This document shows, one piece after another, positions 20,346 through 30,855 of a stretch of 64,000 nucleotides of DNA; position 1 is the stretch's first letter; every line of letters starts with the position of its first letter. The notes beneath the pieces are model-generated. The model searched no databases, was not told the origin of the DNA, and was given only the letters and a program-made list of their open reading frames with translations. This stretch comes from Tropicimonas sp. IMCC6043 (GTDB taxonomy: Bacteria > Pseudomonadota > Alphaproteobacteria > Rhodobacterales > Rhodobacteraceae): the NCBI RefSeq assembly GCF_004146235.1, contig NZ_SELO01000016.1, positions 37,330 through 101,329 of the forward strand. The letters run 5' to 3'. The position numbers and the translations under genes are program-made.

Positions 20346-21872
20346 TTACTCCTCGACCTGTTCGAGCGTGAGGACCGGCGCCGGCACGGCGAGATCGCTG
20401 GTGTCCAGCGCCGCCTTCGGCTTCCCGAGCCGATAGCGGGTGACCCAGATGAGCTGCTCCTCCGCGCGGGTGATCGCCACATAGGCGAGCCGTTTCCACA
20501 GCGGCTGGCCCGATTCCACCCGCCCTGCCCGCGCCGCTGCATAGAGATCGGGCGCGAAAACCTGCACCACCGGCCATTGCGACCCCTGCGCCTTGTGGAT
20601 CGTTACCGCCGCGCCATGCAGGAAAGTCGCGCCCATGCCGGCGGCAAAGGGAATGAACGGCTCCTCCTCGTCGGGCATCTCGATCTTGATGATCGACGCG
20701 GCCGAGAGCCGGGGATCTTCGGCGCCGACCACATGGAGCTGCGAGAAGCCGGGTTTTCGGCCCGGGCCGAGATAGACCACCTGGGCACCCTTTATGAGAC
20801 CGCGCGCCTCAAGGTCGAGCCGCTTGCGGCGGTGCTTTACAGGCAGTTCGATGCCGTCGCAGATGAGCGGTTCGCCGGGCAGCAGGCTGTCGGCCGGCGC
20901 GCCATAGGCGGCACGGAAGGCGTGGATCAGCCGGATGCGCGTGGCGTTGCGCCAGACGAGCACCGGCGAGCGTGCCATCAGTTCGGATTCGACACGCTGA
21001 CCGATGATGACCCGTTCGTCCTGCCGCGCGGCATCCTCGACCATCCGTTCGAACTGCTCGAAGCTTAACTCTGGGTCAGCCAGCGCATGGGCGAGATCGA
21101 GGATCGGGTTGTCGCCAGCCTGCCGGTGAACGCGGTGCAGCACAACCTTGCGGCCCTCCGGCAGGCTGTCGAAGATCATGCCGCCGGGTGTATTGACCGG
21201 GGCGAGCTGCGCCGGATCGCCGAACAGGAGTAGCGTCGGAAAGATCTCCCTCAGATCCTCGAACTGCTTTGCGTCGAGCATCGAACTCTCATCGACAAAC
21301 CCGATGTCGAGCGGCTCCTCGCGCCGCTTCCAGCCGGTGATGAAGTCCGACCCGCGCAACCCGGCGGCGGCCAGCGCGCCGGGGATCGACTTGTGGGACT
21401 GATAGAAGGCGTAGGCGCGATCGAGCGCGATATCGGTCAGACCCTCGACCTCCGGCCGATCACCCTGACCGGCAAGCCATTCGGCGATGCGTTCGTATTC
21501 GGGGTCGTAGACCGGGGTGTAGAGGATGCGGTGGATCGTCGTCGCGGGCACGCCGCGTCCGCGCAGGACGCTCGCTGCCTTGTTCGTCGGCGCCAGTATT
21601 GCCAGCGTGCGCCGATCCCGGCGCCGCCTTCCTTCCCAGTCCCCAGAAACGATATCGACGCCGATCGCCTCGAGTTCCTGGGCAAGCCGCGCCAGCAGCA
21701 CGGTCTTTCCCGAGCCGGCCTTGCCGATCACGGCCAGAACGCCCGGGCCGGCCTCGGCGCGCGGCGTCAAAAGCTCTTCGTGCAGATCGACACCGGCCGA
21801 GGCGAGCACATCTGCCGCCCGGTCCCAGGCCTCCGCCTGGTCTTCCGAAAATGTCAGGGCCGCCTGAGGCAT
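20346..21872 (-). CDS. RecD/Dda-like superfamily 1 ATP-dependent DNA helicase
   Basis: The 508-residue protein contains Walker A GKAGSGKTVLL at about residue 51, motif Ia-like LAPTNKAASVLRGRG, Walker B FVDESSMLDAKQ, motif III GDPAQLAPV and a C-terminal UvrD_C_2 block VTIHKAQGSQWPVVQVF with ITRAEEQLIWVTR. This is the SF1B RecD2/Dda form, a 5'-3' helicase probably in replication-linked repair. It converges on the Hint gene and lies upstream of luxI on the opposite reading order. Confidence 0.9.
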   Translation of the reverse strand: MPQAALTFSEDQAEAWDRAADVLASAGVDLHEELLTPRAEAGPGVLAVIGKAGSGKTVLLARLAQELEAIGVDIVSGDWEGRRRRDRRTLAILAPTNKAASVLRGRGVPATTIHRILYTPVYDPEYERIAEWLAGQGDRPEVEGLTDIALDRAYAFYQSHKSIPGALAAAGLRGSDFITGWKRREEPLDIGFVDESSMLDAKQFEDLREIFPTLLLFGDPAQLAPVNTPGGMIFDSLPEGRKVVLHRVHRQAGDNPILDLAHALADPELSFEQFERMVEDAARQDERVIIGQRVESELMARSPVLVWRNATRIRLIHAFRAAYGAPADSLLPGEPLICDGIELPVKHRRKRLDLEARGLIKGAQVVYLGPGRKPGFSQLHVVGAEDPRLSAASIIKIEMPDEEEPFIPFAAGMGATFLHGAAVTIHKAQGSQWPVVQVFAPDLYAAARAGRVESGQPLWKRLAYVAITRAEEQLIWVTRYRLGKPKAALDTSDLAVPAPVLTLEQVEE

Positions 21873-21959
21873 GCCCGGACCCTACTGGCTGCAGAGTCCA
21901 GACACCAGATGGCGCGACCCGTCCCGTTTGGACACGCCCTCACGACCCGTCTGCAACCG

Positions 21960-22598
21960 TCAGGCGCTCTCGGCGAAGTCCCGGCGCGGCTGGCGGTTGA
22001 ACGAGCGGTTGAACCAGGAGAGCGACGTCTCGCGGTCGATACCGAGCCGCTTGATCGTCGGAACCCAGGCAGCGGGTTTCATCTCCCAGAGTCCGACGCC
22101 GATGCGGTCCTTGCCCTCACCCGCGCTGCCGATGACATCCGGATCGACATGGTAGAGGCGATAGATCCGCTCCATCCGCGGGTCGAAGACACCGCAGAAA
22201 TGCGACAGCCTGAAGTTGTCCATCAACTCCCCGCCGCCGAGCACCAGCGCCGCCGCCGCACGCCGGTCGGCGCGCGGAGAGATGCAGAAGCGGGTACATT
22301 CCCAGATAAAGGGCGATTCGATTTTTACGCCGTCGAGCAGGTGCGAGAAGTGCTCGTTGATCATCGTGCGCCCGGTGGTGGGCAGGAAACGCATCGAGCC
22401 TCCGTGGCTCCCGTCGTCCAGTTCCCAGATCACGTAGAGCGGGTTCAGAACGTCGTATTGATCGCGTTCCTCACCATTTGCATTCACCGAGACGTCCCAG
22501 CCCAGGCGATGCGAGAATTGCTCGGCCCTGTCCCGGAACATGGTGTCCCGGAGTTTGGCGAAGCGGTCGAGGTCGGTTCCGTAAACATAACGCAGCAT
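21960..22598 (-). CDS. luxI: Acyl-homoserine-lactone synthase (LuxI family)
   Basis: The 212-residue enzyme makes N-acyl-homoserine lactone signals from SAM and acyl-ACP. The invariant LuxI residues are visible: R17-xxx-F in LRDTMFRDRAEQF, W34 and the acidic pair in GWDVSVNANGEERDQYD, R70 in GSMRFLPTTG and E/R in WECTRFCISP. AAGGAG lies nine bases before the ATG. It follows luxR on the same strand after 117 bp, a classic regulator-synthase pair. Confidence 0.95.
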   Translation of the reverse strand: MLRYVYGTDLDRFAKLRDTMFRDRAEQFSHRLGWDVSVNANGEERDQYDVLNPLYVIWELDDGSHGGSMRFLPTTGRTMINEHFSHLLDGVKIESPFIWECTRFCISPRADRRAAAALVLGGGELMDNFRLSHFCGVFDPRMERIYRLYHVDPDVIGSAGEGKDRIGVGLWEMKPAAWVPTIKRLGIDRETSLSWFNRSFNRQPRRDFAESA

Positions 22599-22715
22599 GA
22601 CGAGTGGCTCCTTTCCGTCGGATGCAGAAAGGATTGTCCAAACTTAGTTAACAGAAACCTACCCACCCCCGGAAATGATGCACCAAAGACACCAAGAACC
22701 GTGGATTGACTGGAT

Positions 22716-23429
22716 TCAGACAACAATCAGCCCGCGCGACAGCGCCCGGGCCACTGCGTGCGTCGTGTTGATCGCTCCGAGCTTGTGGCGCGCAGCCTCG
22801 ATATAAACGCGGAGCGTGTGTTCGGATATGTCCATCTCCTGTGCTGCCTGGGCCCGGCTCATCCCCTTCGCCAGATAGGTCATCGCCGCAAGTTCCCGCG
22901 GCGAAAGCGCCGGTGCCGGTGCCGAATCGCCTCCCTGCTCGAACTCGAGCGCTTTCTTGTTGAATTCATGCGCGATGATCATGAGATCGCGCATGTTTTC
23001 ATCGATGAAACTCGCCCAGCCGAAATCGTCCTTATTGTCCGATGCCGTAAACAGCGCGAACTGCCCGGCCGGCCCGCGAATCGGGATCGAGAAGCCCTGG
23101 TTTCCGACCCCGTATTCCACGGCCTCCTTGAAGAAGGCGCGCGCCGCCCGGCTCGACCAGTCGAGGTCCTTCCAGTCGACGGGATTGAAACGTTGCAGGC
23201 AGCCGAGGATCACCGGATCCATGCGCAGGTAGTCTTTCTCGACATACCGGTCGACCCAGTCCTGGCTGTAGGTACCTGCTCCGAAGCGTTCGCCTTTCGA
23301 GTTCACCCAGTGATAGACGATATGCGCGATCTCGTAGTAATCCCGAAGCTGCTCGGTCGCGGACTGCAGATCGCCGACATCCTCCGCGTTCTGCACGAAT
23401 TCACACAGCGCCTCGAGCCTCTCCTTCAT
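22716..23429 (-). CDS. luxR: LuxR-family autoinducer-binding transcriptional regulator
   Basis: The 237-residue regulator has an autoinducer-binding domain with conserved W/Y/D/W residues (IVYHWVNSKGERFGAGTY, DPVILGC, FSIPIRGPAGQFALFT) and a C-terminal GerE helix-turn-helix (LSPRELAAMTYLAKGMSRAQAAQEMDIS). It should bind the lactone made by the adjacent luxI. The start at 23429 gives the usual family length; earlier in-frame starts exist, and a small gene overlaps this start in another frame. Confidence 0.93.
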   Translation of the reverse strand: MKERLEALCEFVQNAEDVGDLQSATEQLRDYYEIAHIVYHWVNSKGERFGAGTYSQDWVDRYVEKDYLRMDPVILGCLQRFNPVDWKDLDWSSRAARAFFKEAVEYGVGNQGFSIPIRGPAGQFALFTASDNKDDFGWASFIDENMRDLMIIAHEFNKKALEFEQGGDSAPAPALSPRELAAMTYLAKGMSRAQAAQEMDISEHTLRVYIEAARHKLGAINTTHAVARALSRGLIVV

Positions 23430-23610
23430 GACGCGCCGCCACTCGTCGCCTGTCCGCGCCATCCGGATCGCTGCCACCCGCCTGACAGACGATCTCTGCA
23501 CTCGCGACGTGTCGTGCGTCGTCGAGCTGCTCGGCCAGCGCGGTCAGGCCGTTGCCGCGCGCGTAGCTGCCGAGGTCCGTCAGAACATCCAGTATCCATG
23601 CATGTTTCAT
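23401..23610 (-). CDS. 69-residue protein overlapping the luxR start
   Basis: The frame opens with MKHAWILDVLTDLGSYARGN and continues LTALAEQLDDARHVASAEI, an amphipathic helical start with coherent protein character; the last 20 residues are basic and less convincing. It ends 29 bp inside luxR, so luxR translation may be coupled to it. I recall similar short frames upstream of roseobacter luxR genes but could not verify this. The ribosome-binding site is weak. Confidence 0.55.
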   Translation of the reverse strand: MKHAWILDVLTDLGSYARGNGLTALAEQLDDARHVASAEIVCQAGGSDPDGADRRRVAARHEGEARGAV

Positions 23611-23750
23611 AGCAGAAGCTCATCCGTCTTCATCAACAAAGGTTGATACAACTCTAACACGAGCCCCCCCTGGGCCCATATTCACGGCTTTATCCTCCCC
23701 CAAAATGGTGAGGCAAATGATCACAACCCCCTGATTTCGGGGACTTCGGT

Positions 23751-23846
23751 TCAGAACGCGCGCTGCGCATCAGTCATGTCCCACGACTCGTACCATTGGC
23801 CGGTACGCGGCTCTCGCGGCGCGCGTCCGGAGATCGATATCCTCAT
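23751..23846 (-). CDS. Possible 31-residue microprotein
   Basis: A short frame beginning MRISISGRAPREP and ending SWDMTDAQRAF lies between the ccr terminator and the luxR leader. The Trp-rich C-terminal half looks protein-like, but there is no clear ribosome-binding site and an alternative GTG start lies five codons upstream. Treated as a weak candidate only. Confidence 0.25.
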   Translation of the reverse strand: MRISISGRAPREPRTGQWYESWDMTDAQRAF

Positions 23847-23905
23847 GCGGGAAAGGGGCACCCGAAGGCGGAAATGCGCTGCAGGATCCGGCCCGCACAA
23901 CAGAA

Positions 23906-23936
23906 GGCCGCCGCCCGGGCATCCCGGGCGGCGGCC
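23906..23936 (-). terminator. Intrinsic terminator of ccr
   Basis: Perfect 14-base arms (GGCCGCCGCCCGGG and its complement) enclose a 3-nt loop. On the minus strand the stem is followed by TTCTGTTGT. It lies 26 bp past the ccr stop. Confidence 0.8.
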
Positions 23937-23961
23937 CAAAAATCAGCGTAAGGCGTGAGCG

Positions 23962-25245
<1,284 letters not shown>

Positions 25246-25538
25246 GTCACTCTCCCTGTCTTCGCGTGCCGCGATGCAGAATCATCGCGGGGTTCGGGAT
25301 TTGATACGGTTCGTCACGCAACATTGCAACATCACATTCGGTATTTTTGAAACTTTATGTCCCAGCGGATTCCTGAAATCCGCCGGAACCGTTGTTTCGC
25401 GGCCATTTCCTTCTGTCGGCGCTCGCAAGGTCAGGTTTCAGCGCCCGCCGCAACGCAGCGAATTGACAGCGCCACAATCTTTCGAATAACTCACCAAGAA
25501 CGAAATCTTGTTGCCCACCACGAGTCACGAGGCCTCCG
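25246..25538. promoter_or_regulatory. Shared ccr/ecm divergent promoter region
   Basis: The two starts face away from each other across 293 bp. Around 25313-25335 are two GCAAC repeats within 'acgcaacattgcaacatc', reminiscent of short-chain fatty-acid regulator half-sites (PccR/RamB type, TTGCAA core). That link is inference; no -10/-35 pair could be fixed. Confidence 0.35.
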
Positions 25539-27506
25539 ATGACGGATACGACGAAAGACCGCCCCTGGCTGTTCCGCACCTATGCCGGCCATTCGACCGC
25601 CGCCAAATCGAACGCGCTCTACCGGACCAACCTCTCGAAGGGCCAGACCGGGCTTTCCGTGGCCTTCGACCTGCCAACCCAAACCGGTTATGACAGCGAT
25701 CACGCGCTTGCGCGCGGCGAGGTCGGCAAGGTGGGCGTGCCGGTGGCGCATCTGGGCGACATGCGGGCTCTGTTCGACCAGATCCCGCTCGAGCAGATGA
25801 ACACCTCGATGACGATCAACGCCACCGCGCCCTGGCTGCTGGCGCTCTACATCGCGGTGGCCGAGGAACAGGGCGCGGATGTCGCCAAGCTCCAGGGCAC
25901 GGTGCAGAACGACATCATCAAGGAATACCTCTCGCGCGGCACCTATATCTGCCCGCCGAAGCCTTCGCTGAAACTCATCACCGACGTGGCCGAATACTGC
26001 TACCGCGCCGTGCCGAAATGGAACCCGATGAATGTCTGTTCCTATCACTTGCAGGAGGCGGGCGCGACGCCGGAGCAGGAACTCGCCTTCGCGCTGGCCA
26101 CCGGCCAGGCCGTGCTGGACGGCCTCAAGGACAAGGTGCCGGCGGAAGACTTCCCGAAGCTCGTCGGCCGCATCTCCTTTTTCGTCAACGCAGGCATCCG
26201 CTTCGTCACCGAGATGTGCAAGATGCGCGCCTTCGTCGACCTTTGGGACGAGATCTGCCGAGAACGCTACGGCGTCGAAGATCCGAAATACCGCCGCTTC
26301 CGCTACGGCGTGCAGGTCAATTCGCTGGGGCTGACCGAACAACAGCCCGAAAACAACGTCTACCGTATCCTGCTCGAGATGCTGGCCGTCACGCTCTCCA
26401 AAAAGGCGCGTGCCCGGGCCGTCCAGCTTCCGGCCTGGAACGAGGCGCTCGGTCTGCCGCGCCCCTGGGATCAGCAATGGTCGCTCCGGATGCAGCAGAT
26501 CCTGGCCTACGAAACCGACCTTCTGGAATACGAGGATCTGTTCGACAATAATCCCGCGGTCGAGGCGAAGGTCGAGGCGCTCAAGGCGGGCGCGCGCCAC
26601 GAACTGGCCAATCTGGAGAGCATGGGCGGTGCGATCGGCGCGATCGAATACATGAAGGCGCAGCTGGTGAATTCCAATGCGGACCGGCTGAACGAGATCG
26701 AGACCGGCGGCACCGTGGTTGTCGGTGTCAACCGCTGGACCGAGGCCGAACCCTCGCCGCTGATGGACGAGGATGGCGGCATCATGATCGTCGATCCCGA
26801 TGTCGAGCAGGACCAGATCGACCGGCTGAATGCCTGGCGCGCCGATCGCGACGGTGCAGCGGTCGCGGCGGCCCTTGCCGCGCTGCGCGACGCGGCGAAG
26901 TCCGGCGCGAATGTCATGGAGCCCTCCATCGCCGCCGCGAAGGCCGGCGTGACCACCGGCGAATGGGCCGGGATCATGCGCGAGGTTTTCGGCCAGTTCC
27001 GCGGGCCGACCGGAGTCTCGCGCGCGCCCTCGAACAGGACCGAGGGATTGGAAGAGATCCGCGCTGCTGTCGATGCGGCCTCCGATCGGCTCGGCCGGCG
27101 GCTGAAACTCCTGGTTGGCAAACCTGGACTCGACGGCCATTCCAACGGCGCCGAACAGATTGCTTTTCGTGCCCGCGATTGCGGTATGGACATCGACTAC
27201 GAGGGAATTCGCCTGACGCCCGAGGAAATCGTCGATGCCGTCCGCCGGGAAGACCCCCATATCGTCGGTCTCTCCATCCTTTCGGGCAGCCATATCCCGC
27301 TGGTTTCCGATCTGATGGAAAAGCTGCGCGCGGCCGGCCTCGGGCATATTCCGGTCATTGTCGGCGGGATCATTCCCGAGGACGATTCTGAAAGGCTGCG
27401 CGCGATGGGCGTTCAGAAAGTCTATACCCCCAAGGATTTCGAACTGAACCGGATCATGATGGATATCGTCGCACTGGCCGACCCGCGAAACATGGCCGCG
27501 GAATAG
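25539..27506 (+). CDS. ecm: Ethylmalonyl-CoA mutase, coenzyme B12-dependent
   Basis: The 655-residue enzyme rearranges (2R)-ethylmalonyl-CoA to methylsuccinyl-CoA. The N-terminal mutase barrel has RTYAGHSTAAKSNALYR, GLSVAFDLPTQTGYDSDH and NTSMTINATAPW. The C-terminal B12 domain has DGHSNGAEQ (D532, H534, G537), with H534 as the expected cobalt ligand, plus SILSGSHIPLV and VGGIIPEDD. One polypeptide contains both domains, as expected for Ecm. The ATG follows GAGGCCTCCG. It is divergent from ccr. Confidence 0.96.
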   Translation: MTDTTKDRPWLFRTYAGHSTAAKSNALYRTNLSKGQTGLSVAFDLPTQTGYDSDHALARGEVGKVGVPVAHLGDMRALFDQIPLEQMNTSMTINATAPWLLALYIAVAEEQGADVAKLQGTVQNDIIKEYLSRGTYICPPKPSLKLITDVAEYCYRAVPKWNPMNVCSYHLQEAGATPEQELAFALATGQAVLDGLKDKVPAEDFPKLVGRISFFVNAGIRFVTEMCKMRAFVDLWDEICRERYGVEDPKYRRFRYGVQVNSLGLTEQQPENNVYRILLEMLAVTLSKKARARAVQLPAWNEALGLPRPWDQQWSLRMQQILAYETDLLEYEDLFDNNPAVEAKVEALKAGARHELANLESMGGAIGAIEYMKAQLVNSNADRLNEIETGGTVVVGVNRWTEAEPSPLMDEDGGIMIVDPDVEQDQIDRLNAWRADRDGAAVAAALAALRDAAKSGANVMEPSIAAAKAGVTTGEWAGIMREVFGQFRGPTGVSRAPSNRTEGLEEIRAAVDAASDRLGRRLKLLVGKPGLDGHSNGAEQIAFRARDCGMDIDYEGIRLTPEEIVDAVRREDPHIVGLSILSGSHIPLVSDLMEKLRAAGLGHIPVIVGGIIPEDDSERLRAMGVQKVYTPKDFELNRIMMDIVALADPRNMAAE

Positions 27507-27622
27507 TCCTTTTAGACAGGTCCAACCGGAAATTTCCGTCAATTCGGTGCATTTCAACGATTTGCCGATTGCGTTCCCGGGAATCTTGTGCCCAGAAAAC
27601 GGCACACTATTCGGAGTCTAGA

Positions 27623-27943
27623 ATGCCAAACGACCTCAAAAAGATGTCCCGCGCCGAACTCGAGCAGCTGCGCAAGGACGTGGACAAGGCCTTGTCGACG
27701 CTGGCCGATCGCGAGCGCATGGCGGCCCTTGCAGCGGCGGAAAAGGCCGTAAAGGAATACGGATTCAGCCTGAAGGAACTGACCGGCGTTGCACCGGCGC
27801 GGTCCAAGGGGAAGGCCAAGAACCCGCCGAAATACCGCCATCCCGAGAATCCGGAGATCACCTGGACCGGTCGCGGGCGCAAGCCGCAATGGATCAAGGA
27901 AGCCGAGGACGCCGGAAAGGATATCGACGCCTTCAAGATCTGA
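27623..27943 (+). CDS. H-NS family nucleoid protein (HvrA-like)
   Basis: The 106-residue protein has an N-terminal coiled-coil oligomerisation part (about residues 5-50, SRAELEQLRKDVDKALSTL) and a C-terminal DNA-binding core with PPKYRHPENPEITWTGRGRKP. This is the alphaproteobacterial H-NS/HvrA/Spb arrangement, which binds AT-rich DNA and modulates expression. The start with GGAGTCTAGA upstream is preferred; a longer frame from 27569 adds an unlikely leader. A terminator follows. Confidence 0.92.
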   Translation: MPNDLKKMSRAELEQLRKDVDKALSTLADRERMAALAAAEKAVKEYGFSLKELTGVAPARSKGKAKNPPKYRHPENPEITWTGRGRKPQWIKEAEDAGKDIDAFKI

Positions 27944-27978
27944 GGCGCGCATGCATTGCCGCCCCGAGTTTTCCTGAG

Positions 27979-28008
27979 CGGACCGCGGTCGCGGTCCGTT
28001 TGCTTTGG
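27979..28008 (+). terminator. Intrinsic terminator after the H-NS gene
   Basis: Eight-base arms CGGACCGC and GCGGTCCG with a 4-nt loop are followed by TTTGCTTT. It lies 36 bp past the H-NS stop and directly abuts the deoD ribosome-binding site. Confidence 0.7.
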
Positions 28009-28016
28009 AGGAACAA

Positions 28017-28721
28017 ATGACGATTCATATCGGCGCCAAGCCCGGAGAAATCGCCGAAACCGTGCTCATGCCGGGCGATCCCTATCGCGCGAAATGGGCC
28101 GCGGAAACCTTTCTCGACGACCCCACCTGCGTGAATGAAACCCGCGGAATGCTCGGCTTCACCGGCAACTGGAAGGGAAATCGCGTGACCATCCAGGGGT
28201 CCGGCATGGGAATGCCCTCCCTGTCGATCTATGCAAATGAGCTGATCCGGGATTACGGAGCGAAGACGCTGATCCGGATCGGGTCGGCCGGCGCAATGCA
28301 GACGGATGTGAAGGTCCGCGATGTCGTCATCGCAATGACCTCCTCGTCGCTCTCGACGCCGTCGAACGGCATCTTCCGCGAGCTTCGCTATGCGCCCTGC
28401 GCTGAATACGGCCTGCTCGCGGCCGCTGTCCGCGCGGCCGAGGCGCACGACGTGCGCACCCATGTCGGCGGCATCTATTCCTCGGATGTCTTCTACGACG
28501 AGCGCCCCGACCTGACCGAGCAGCTCACCCGACATGGCGTGCTTGCGGTCGAGATGGAGGCGGCTGAGCTCTATACCGTGGCCGCGCGCTACGGGCGGCG
28601 GGCGCTTGCCATCTGCACGATCTCCGACCACCTGCTGACCGGAGACGCCCTGCCCGCCGCGGACAGGGAACGAAGCTTCGGAGAGATGGTGGAGATCGCG
28701 CTGACGGCAGCTTTCGCCTGA
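28017..28721 (+). CDS. deoD: Purine-nucleoside phosphorylase, DeoD type
   Basis: The 234-residue enzyme cleaves purine nucleosides with phosphate. DeoD-type hallmarks are [43 protein letters not shown] and [15 protein letters not shown], with the catalytic Asp in [20 protein letters not shown] ribosome-binding site precedes the ATG. With tdk 53 bp downstream it forms a nucleoside-salvage pair. Confidence 0.96.
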   Translation: MTIHIGAKPGEIAETVLMPGDPYRAKWAAETFLDDPTCVNETRGMLGFTGNWKGNRVTIQGSGMGMPSLSIYANELIRDYGAKTLIRIGSAGAMQTDVKVRDVVIAMTSSSLSTPSNGIFRELRYAPCAEYGLLAAAVRAAEAHDVRTHVGGIYSSDVFYDERPDLTEQLTRHGVLAVEMEAAELYTVAARYGRRALAICTISDHLLTGDALPAADRERSFGEMVEIALTAAFA

Positions 28722-28774
28722 TTGCCGCGCCGGCTCGGCTTGCCTGCCTTGCCGGCGCAGGCTAATCGCGAAGA

Positions 28775-29389
28775 ATGGCCAAGCTCTATTTCCACTACTC
28801 GACCATGAACGCGGGCAAGTCGACGACCCTGCTTCAGGCGTCCTACAACTACCGCGAGCGTGGCATGCAGACCTACCTGCTGACGGCGGGCGTGGACACC
28901 CGTGCCGGCCACGGACGGATCGGATCACGGATCGGCATTTCGGCCGAGGCGGATGTGTTCGGCCGCTCGGACGACCTTTTCGCGCTCATCCGCAAGCGTC
29001 TCGCCGAGGGCCCTTGCGCCTGCGTCTTCGTCGACGAGGCGCAGTTCCTGATTGAGGAACAGGTCTGGCAAATTGCCCGCGTCGTGGACGACCTCAAGCT
29101 TCCGGTCATGTGCTACGGGCTTCGCGTCGATTTCATGGGGCGGCTGTTCCCCGGCTCGGCCGCACTGCTGGCACTGGCAGACGAAATGCGCGAGGTGCGC
29201 ACGATCTGCCATTGCGGCAAGAAGGCGACGATGGTGGCGCGGATGGGTCCCGACGGTCAGGCCCTGCGCGAGGGCGCGCAGGTTCAGATCGGCGGCAACG
29301 AGACCTATGTGTCGCTCTGCCGGCGACACTGGCGCGAAGCGGTCGGCGACCGGCCGGTTACTGCGCCAGGAGACGAAGACCCCGTGTGA
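28775..29389 (+). CDS. tdk: Thymidine kinase
   Basis: The 204-residue type II thymidine kinase phosphorylates thymidine. It has the P-loop FHYSTMNAGKSTTLLQ, the catalytic/lid region VFVDEAQFL, and the structural zinc ligands CHCGKKA plus C307-type CRRHW at the C-terminus. It follows deoD. Its last 32 bp overlap the end of the convergent GntR regulator. Confidence 0.95.
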   Translation: MAKLYFHYSTMNAGKSTTLLQASYNYRERGMQTYLLTAGVDTRAGHGRIGSRIGISAEADVFGRSDDLFALIRKRLAEGPCACVFVDEAQFLIEEQVWQIARVVDDLKLPVMCYGLRVDFMGRLFPGSAALLALADEMREVRTICHCGKKATMVARMGPDGQALREGAQVQIGGNETYVSLCRRHWREAVGDRPVTAPGDEDPV

Positions 29390-30026
29390 CGTCGCTGCGC
29401 ACGGCAAGCTTGAGCGAGGGCTCGTCGCCCGCCTTGAGCGCGGCGATGATCAGCTTGTGGTTATAGGGCGCCTCCTGGCGTCTCAGCCGGTCATAAAGCA
29501 TGCCCATCGTCGGCCCGAGTTGCAGCCAGACCGTCTCCGCCATCGCCAGCATCGCCGGCGCCTGCGCGCGCAGGTAGAGCGCGCGGTGGAACTCGAGATT
29601 GGCCTTGATATAGGCCGGTGCGTCCTGCCGCGCGTTGGTCTCGGCGATCGTGTGGTTGATCACCTGCATCCGTTCGATCAGCGCCATATGCGCCCGTGGC
29701 AGCGCCCTTGCGGCAAGTTCCGGCTCGAGAAGAGCCCGGAGCGCCGCCAGTTCCTCGATCCGTTCGTTGGTGAGCTCCGGCGTCGCCACCCGGCCCGAGG
29801 CGGACATGGTCAGCGCACCCTCCGCCACCAGACGCCGCAGCGCCTCGCGCACCGGCGTCATCGAGACGCCGAATTCCTTGCCGATCCCACGCAGGGTGAG
29901 CGCCTGGCCCGGCATCATTTCTCCGTGCATGATCCGAGTCCGCATGGCGCGGAAGACGCGGTCATGTGCGGCCACCGCGGGAGCGGATGGCGAGGCGGTG
30001 TCAGGCGTGCGCGGGGTCAGATACAT
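29358..30026 (-). CDS. GntR-family regulator, FadR/FCD type
   Basis: The 222-residue protein has an N-terminal winged helix (about residues 18-85, MPGQALTLRGIGKEFGVSMTPVREALRRL) and a C-terminal all-helical FCD ligand domain with NLEFHRALYLRA, where the His of a metal site is visible. The ligand is unknown. It lies 12 bp downstream of the YgjP-like gene on the same strand and overlaps tdk tail-to-tail. Confidence 0.9.
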   Translation of the reverse strand: MYLTPRTPDTASPSAPAVAAHDRVFRAMRTRIMHGEMMPGQALTLRGIGKEFGVSMTPVREALRRLVAEGALTMSASGRVATPELTNERIEELAALRALLEPELAARALPRAHMALIERMQVINHTIAETNARQDAPAYIKANLEFHRALYLRAQAPAMLAMAETVWLQLGPTMGMLYDRLRRQEAPYNHKLIIAALKAGDEPSLKLAVRSDVTRGLRLLAQ

Positions 30027-30038
30027 GGCCGATCTTGG

Positions 30039-30758
30039 TCACGTCGCGCCGTCACCGTCAATGGCCGCGGCCGTGAAGCGATAGCGGTGCAGCGCCTCGC
30101 CATGGGCCCGGAGCCAGTCCCGCTCGGGTGCGTATCCCGGCCGGAGCCGCGCCACGGCCGCCCAGAACCGCGGCCCGTGATTCATCTCTGCCAGATGCGC
30201 CACCTCGTGGGCAGCCACGTAGTCGAGCACCTGCGGTGGCGCGAGCACGAGCCGCCAGGAGAACATCAGAGCCCCCTGCGCCGAACAGGACCCCCAGCGC
30301 GAGCGCGTATCGCGGATCGTGATCCGGCTGTAGGGGCGCCCGAGCGCGCCGGAGTAGCGATCCGCCGCTGCCACCAGCCGGTCCCGCGCATGCGCCTTCA
30401 GGAGCCCCGCCACCACTGGCGGCGCGGCGTTCACCCGATCGGAAACCTCGATACGTGCCTGCGAGAAATTCAGTCGGCTTCGCGCCGCCTCCACAACCCG
30501 CATCTCGACGCCCCCGACCGGCAGGACGGCGCCGAACTCGGCACGGATCTCGTCCGGCCGTTCGGCAAGCCGAGCGCGGATCCAGGCCGCCTTTTCCTGC
30601 GCGAAATTGAGCGCCCGCGCGGGCGAGGCAGTTCTCGGCATCGTCAGGGTCACCCGCCCGTCGAGCCGCGACACACGCAGCGAATATCGCCGCGCCCTAG
30701 CGGATCGCCGAAGCACCAACTGCACCGGCGGATCGCCCGGCAACATGTGTTCGCTCAT
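30039..30758 (-). CDS. YgjP/SprT-like metallopeptidase-fold protein (DUF45)
   Basis: The 239-residue protein carries HEVAHLAEMNHGPRFW, the HExxH zinc site with a third ligand typical of the YgjP/WLM group, preceded by SRWGSCSAQGALMFSWRLVLAP. The N-terminal half has the beta-rich YSLRVSRLDGRVTLTMP pattern. Proteolytic activity is unproven in this family. It is upstream of the GntR gene in a probable two-gene unit. Confidence 0.9.
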   Translation of the reverse strand: MSEHMLPGDPPVQLVLRRSARARRYSLRVSRLDGRVTLTMPRTASPARALNFAQEKAAWIRARLAERPDEIRAEFGAVLPVGGVEMRVVEAARSRLNFSQARIEVSDRVNAAPPVVAGLLKAHARDRLVAAADRYSGALGRPYSRITIRDTRSRWGSCSAQGALMFSWRLVLAPPQVLDYVAAHEVAHLAEMNHGPRFWAAVARLRPGYAPERDWLRAHGEALHRYRFTAAAIDGDGAT

Positions 30759-30855
30759 CGCGTCCTCCCGCCCCGGTCGCTTTGCGTTTGACAGGCCAGC
30801 CTAGCTGTGGCATCGGGCGGCTTTCGCCAACCGCCCTCAGATGAAGGACCATCCG

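Noticed and set aside
25491..27605. 704-residue minus frame antisense to ecm
   Set aside because: Shadow of the ethylmalonyl-CoA mutase gene; no domain, and it would cross the promoter side.
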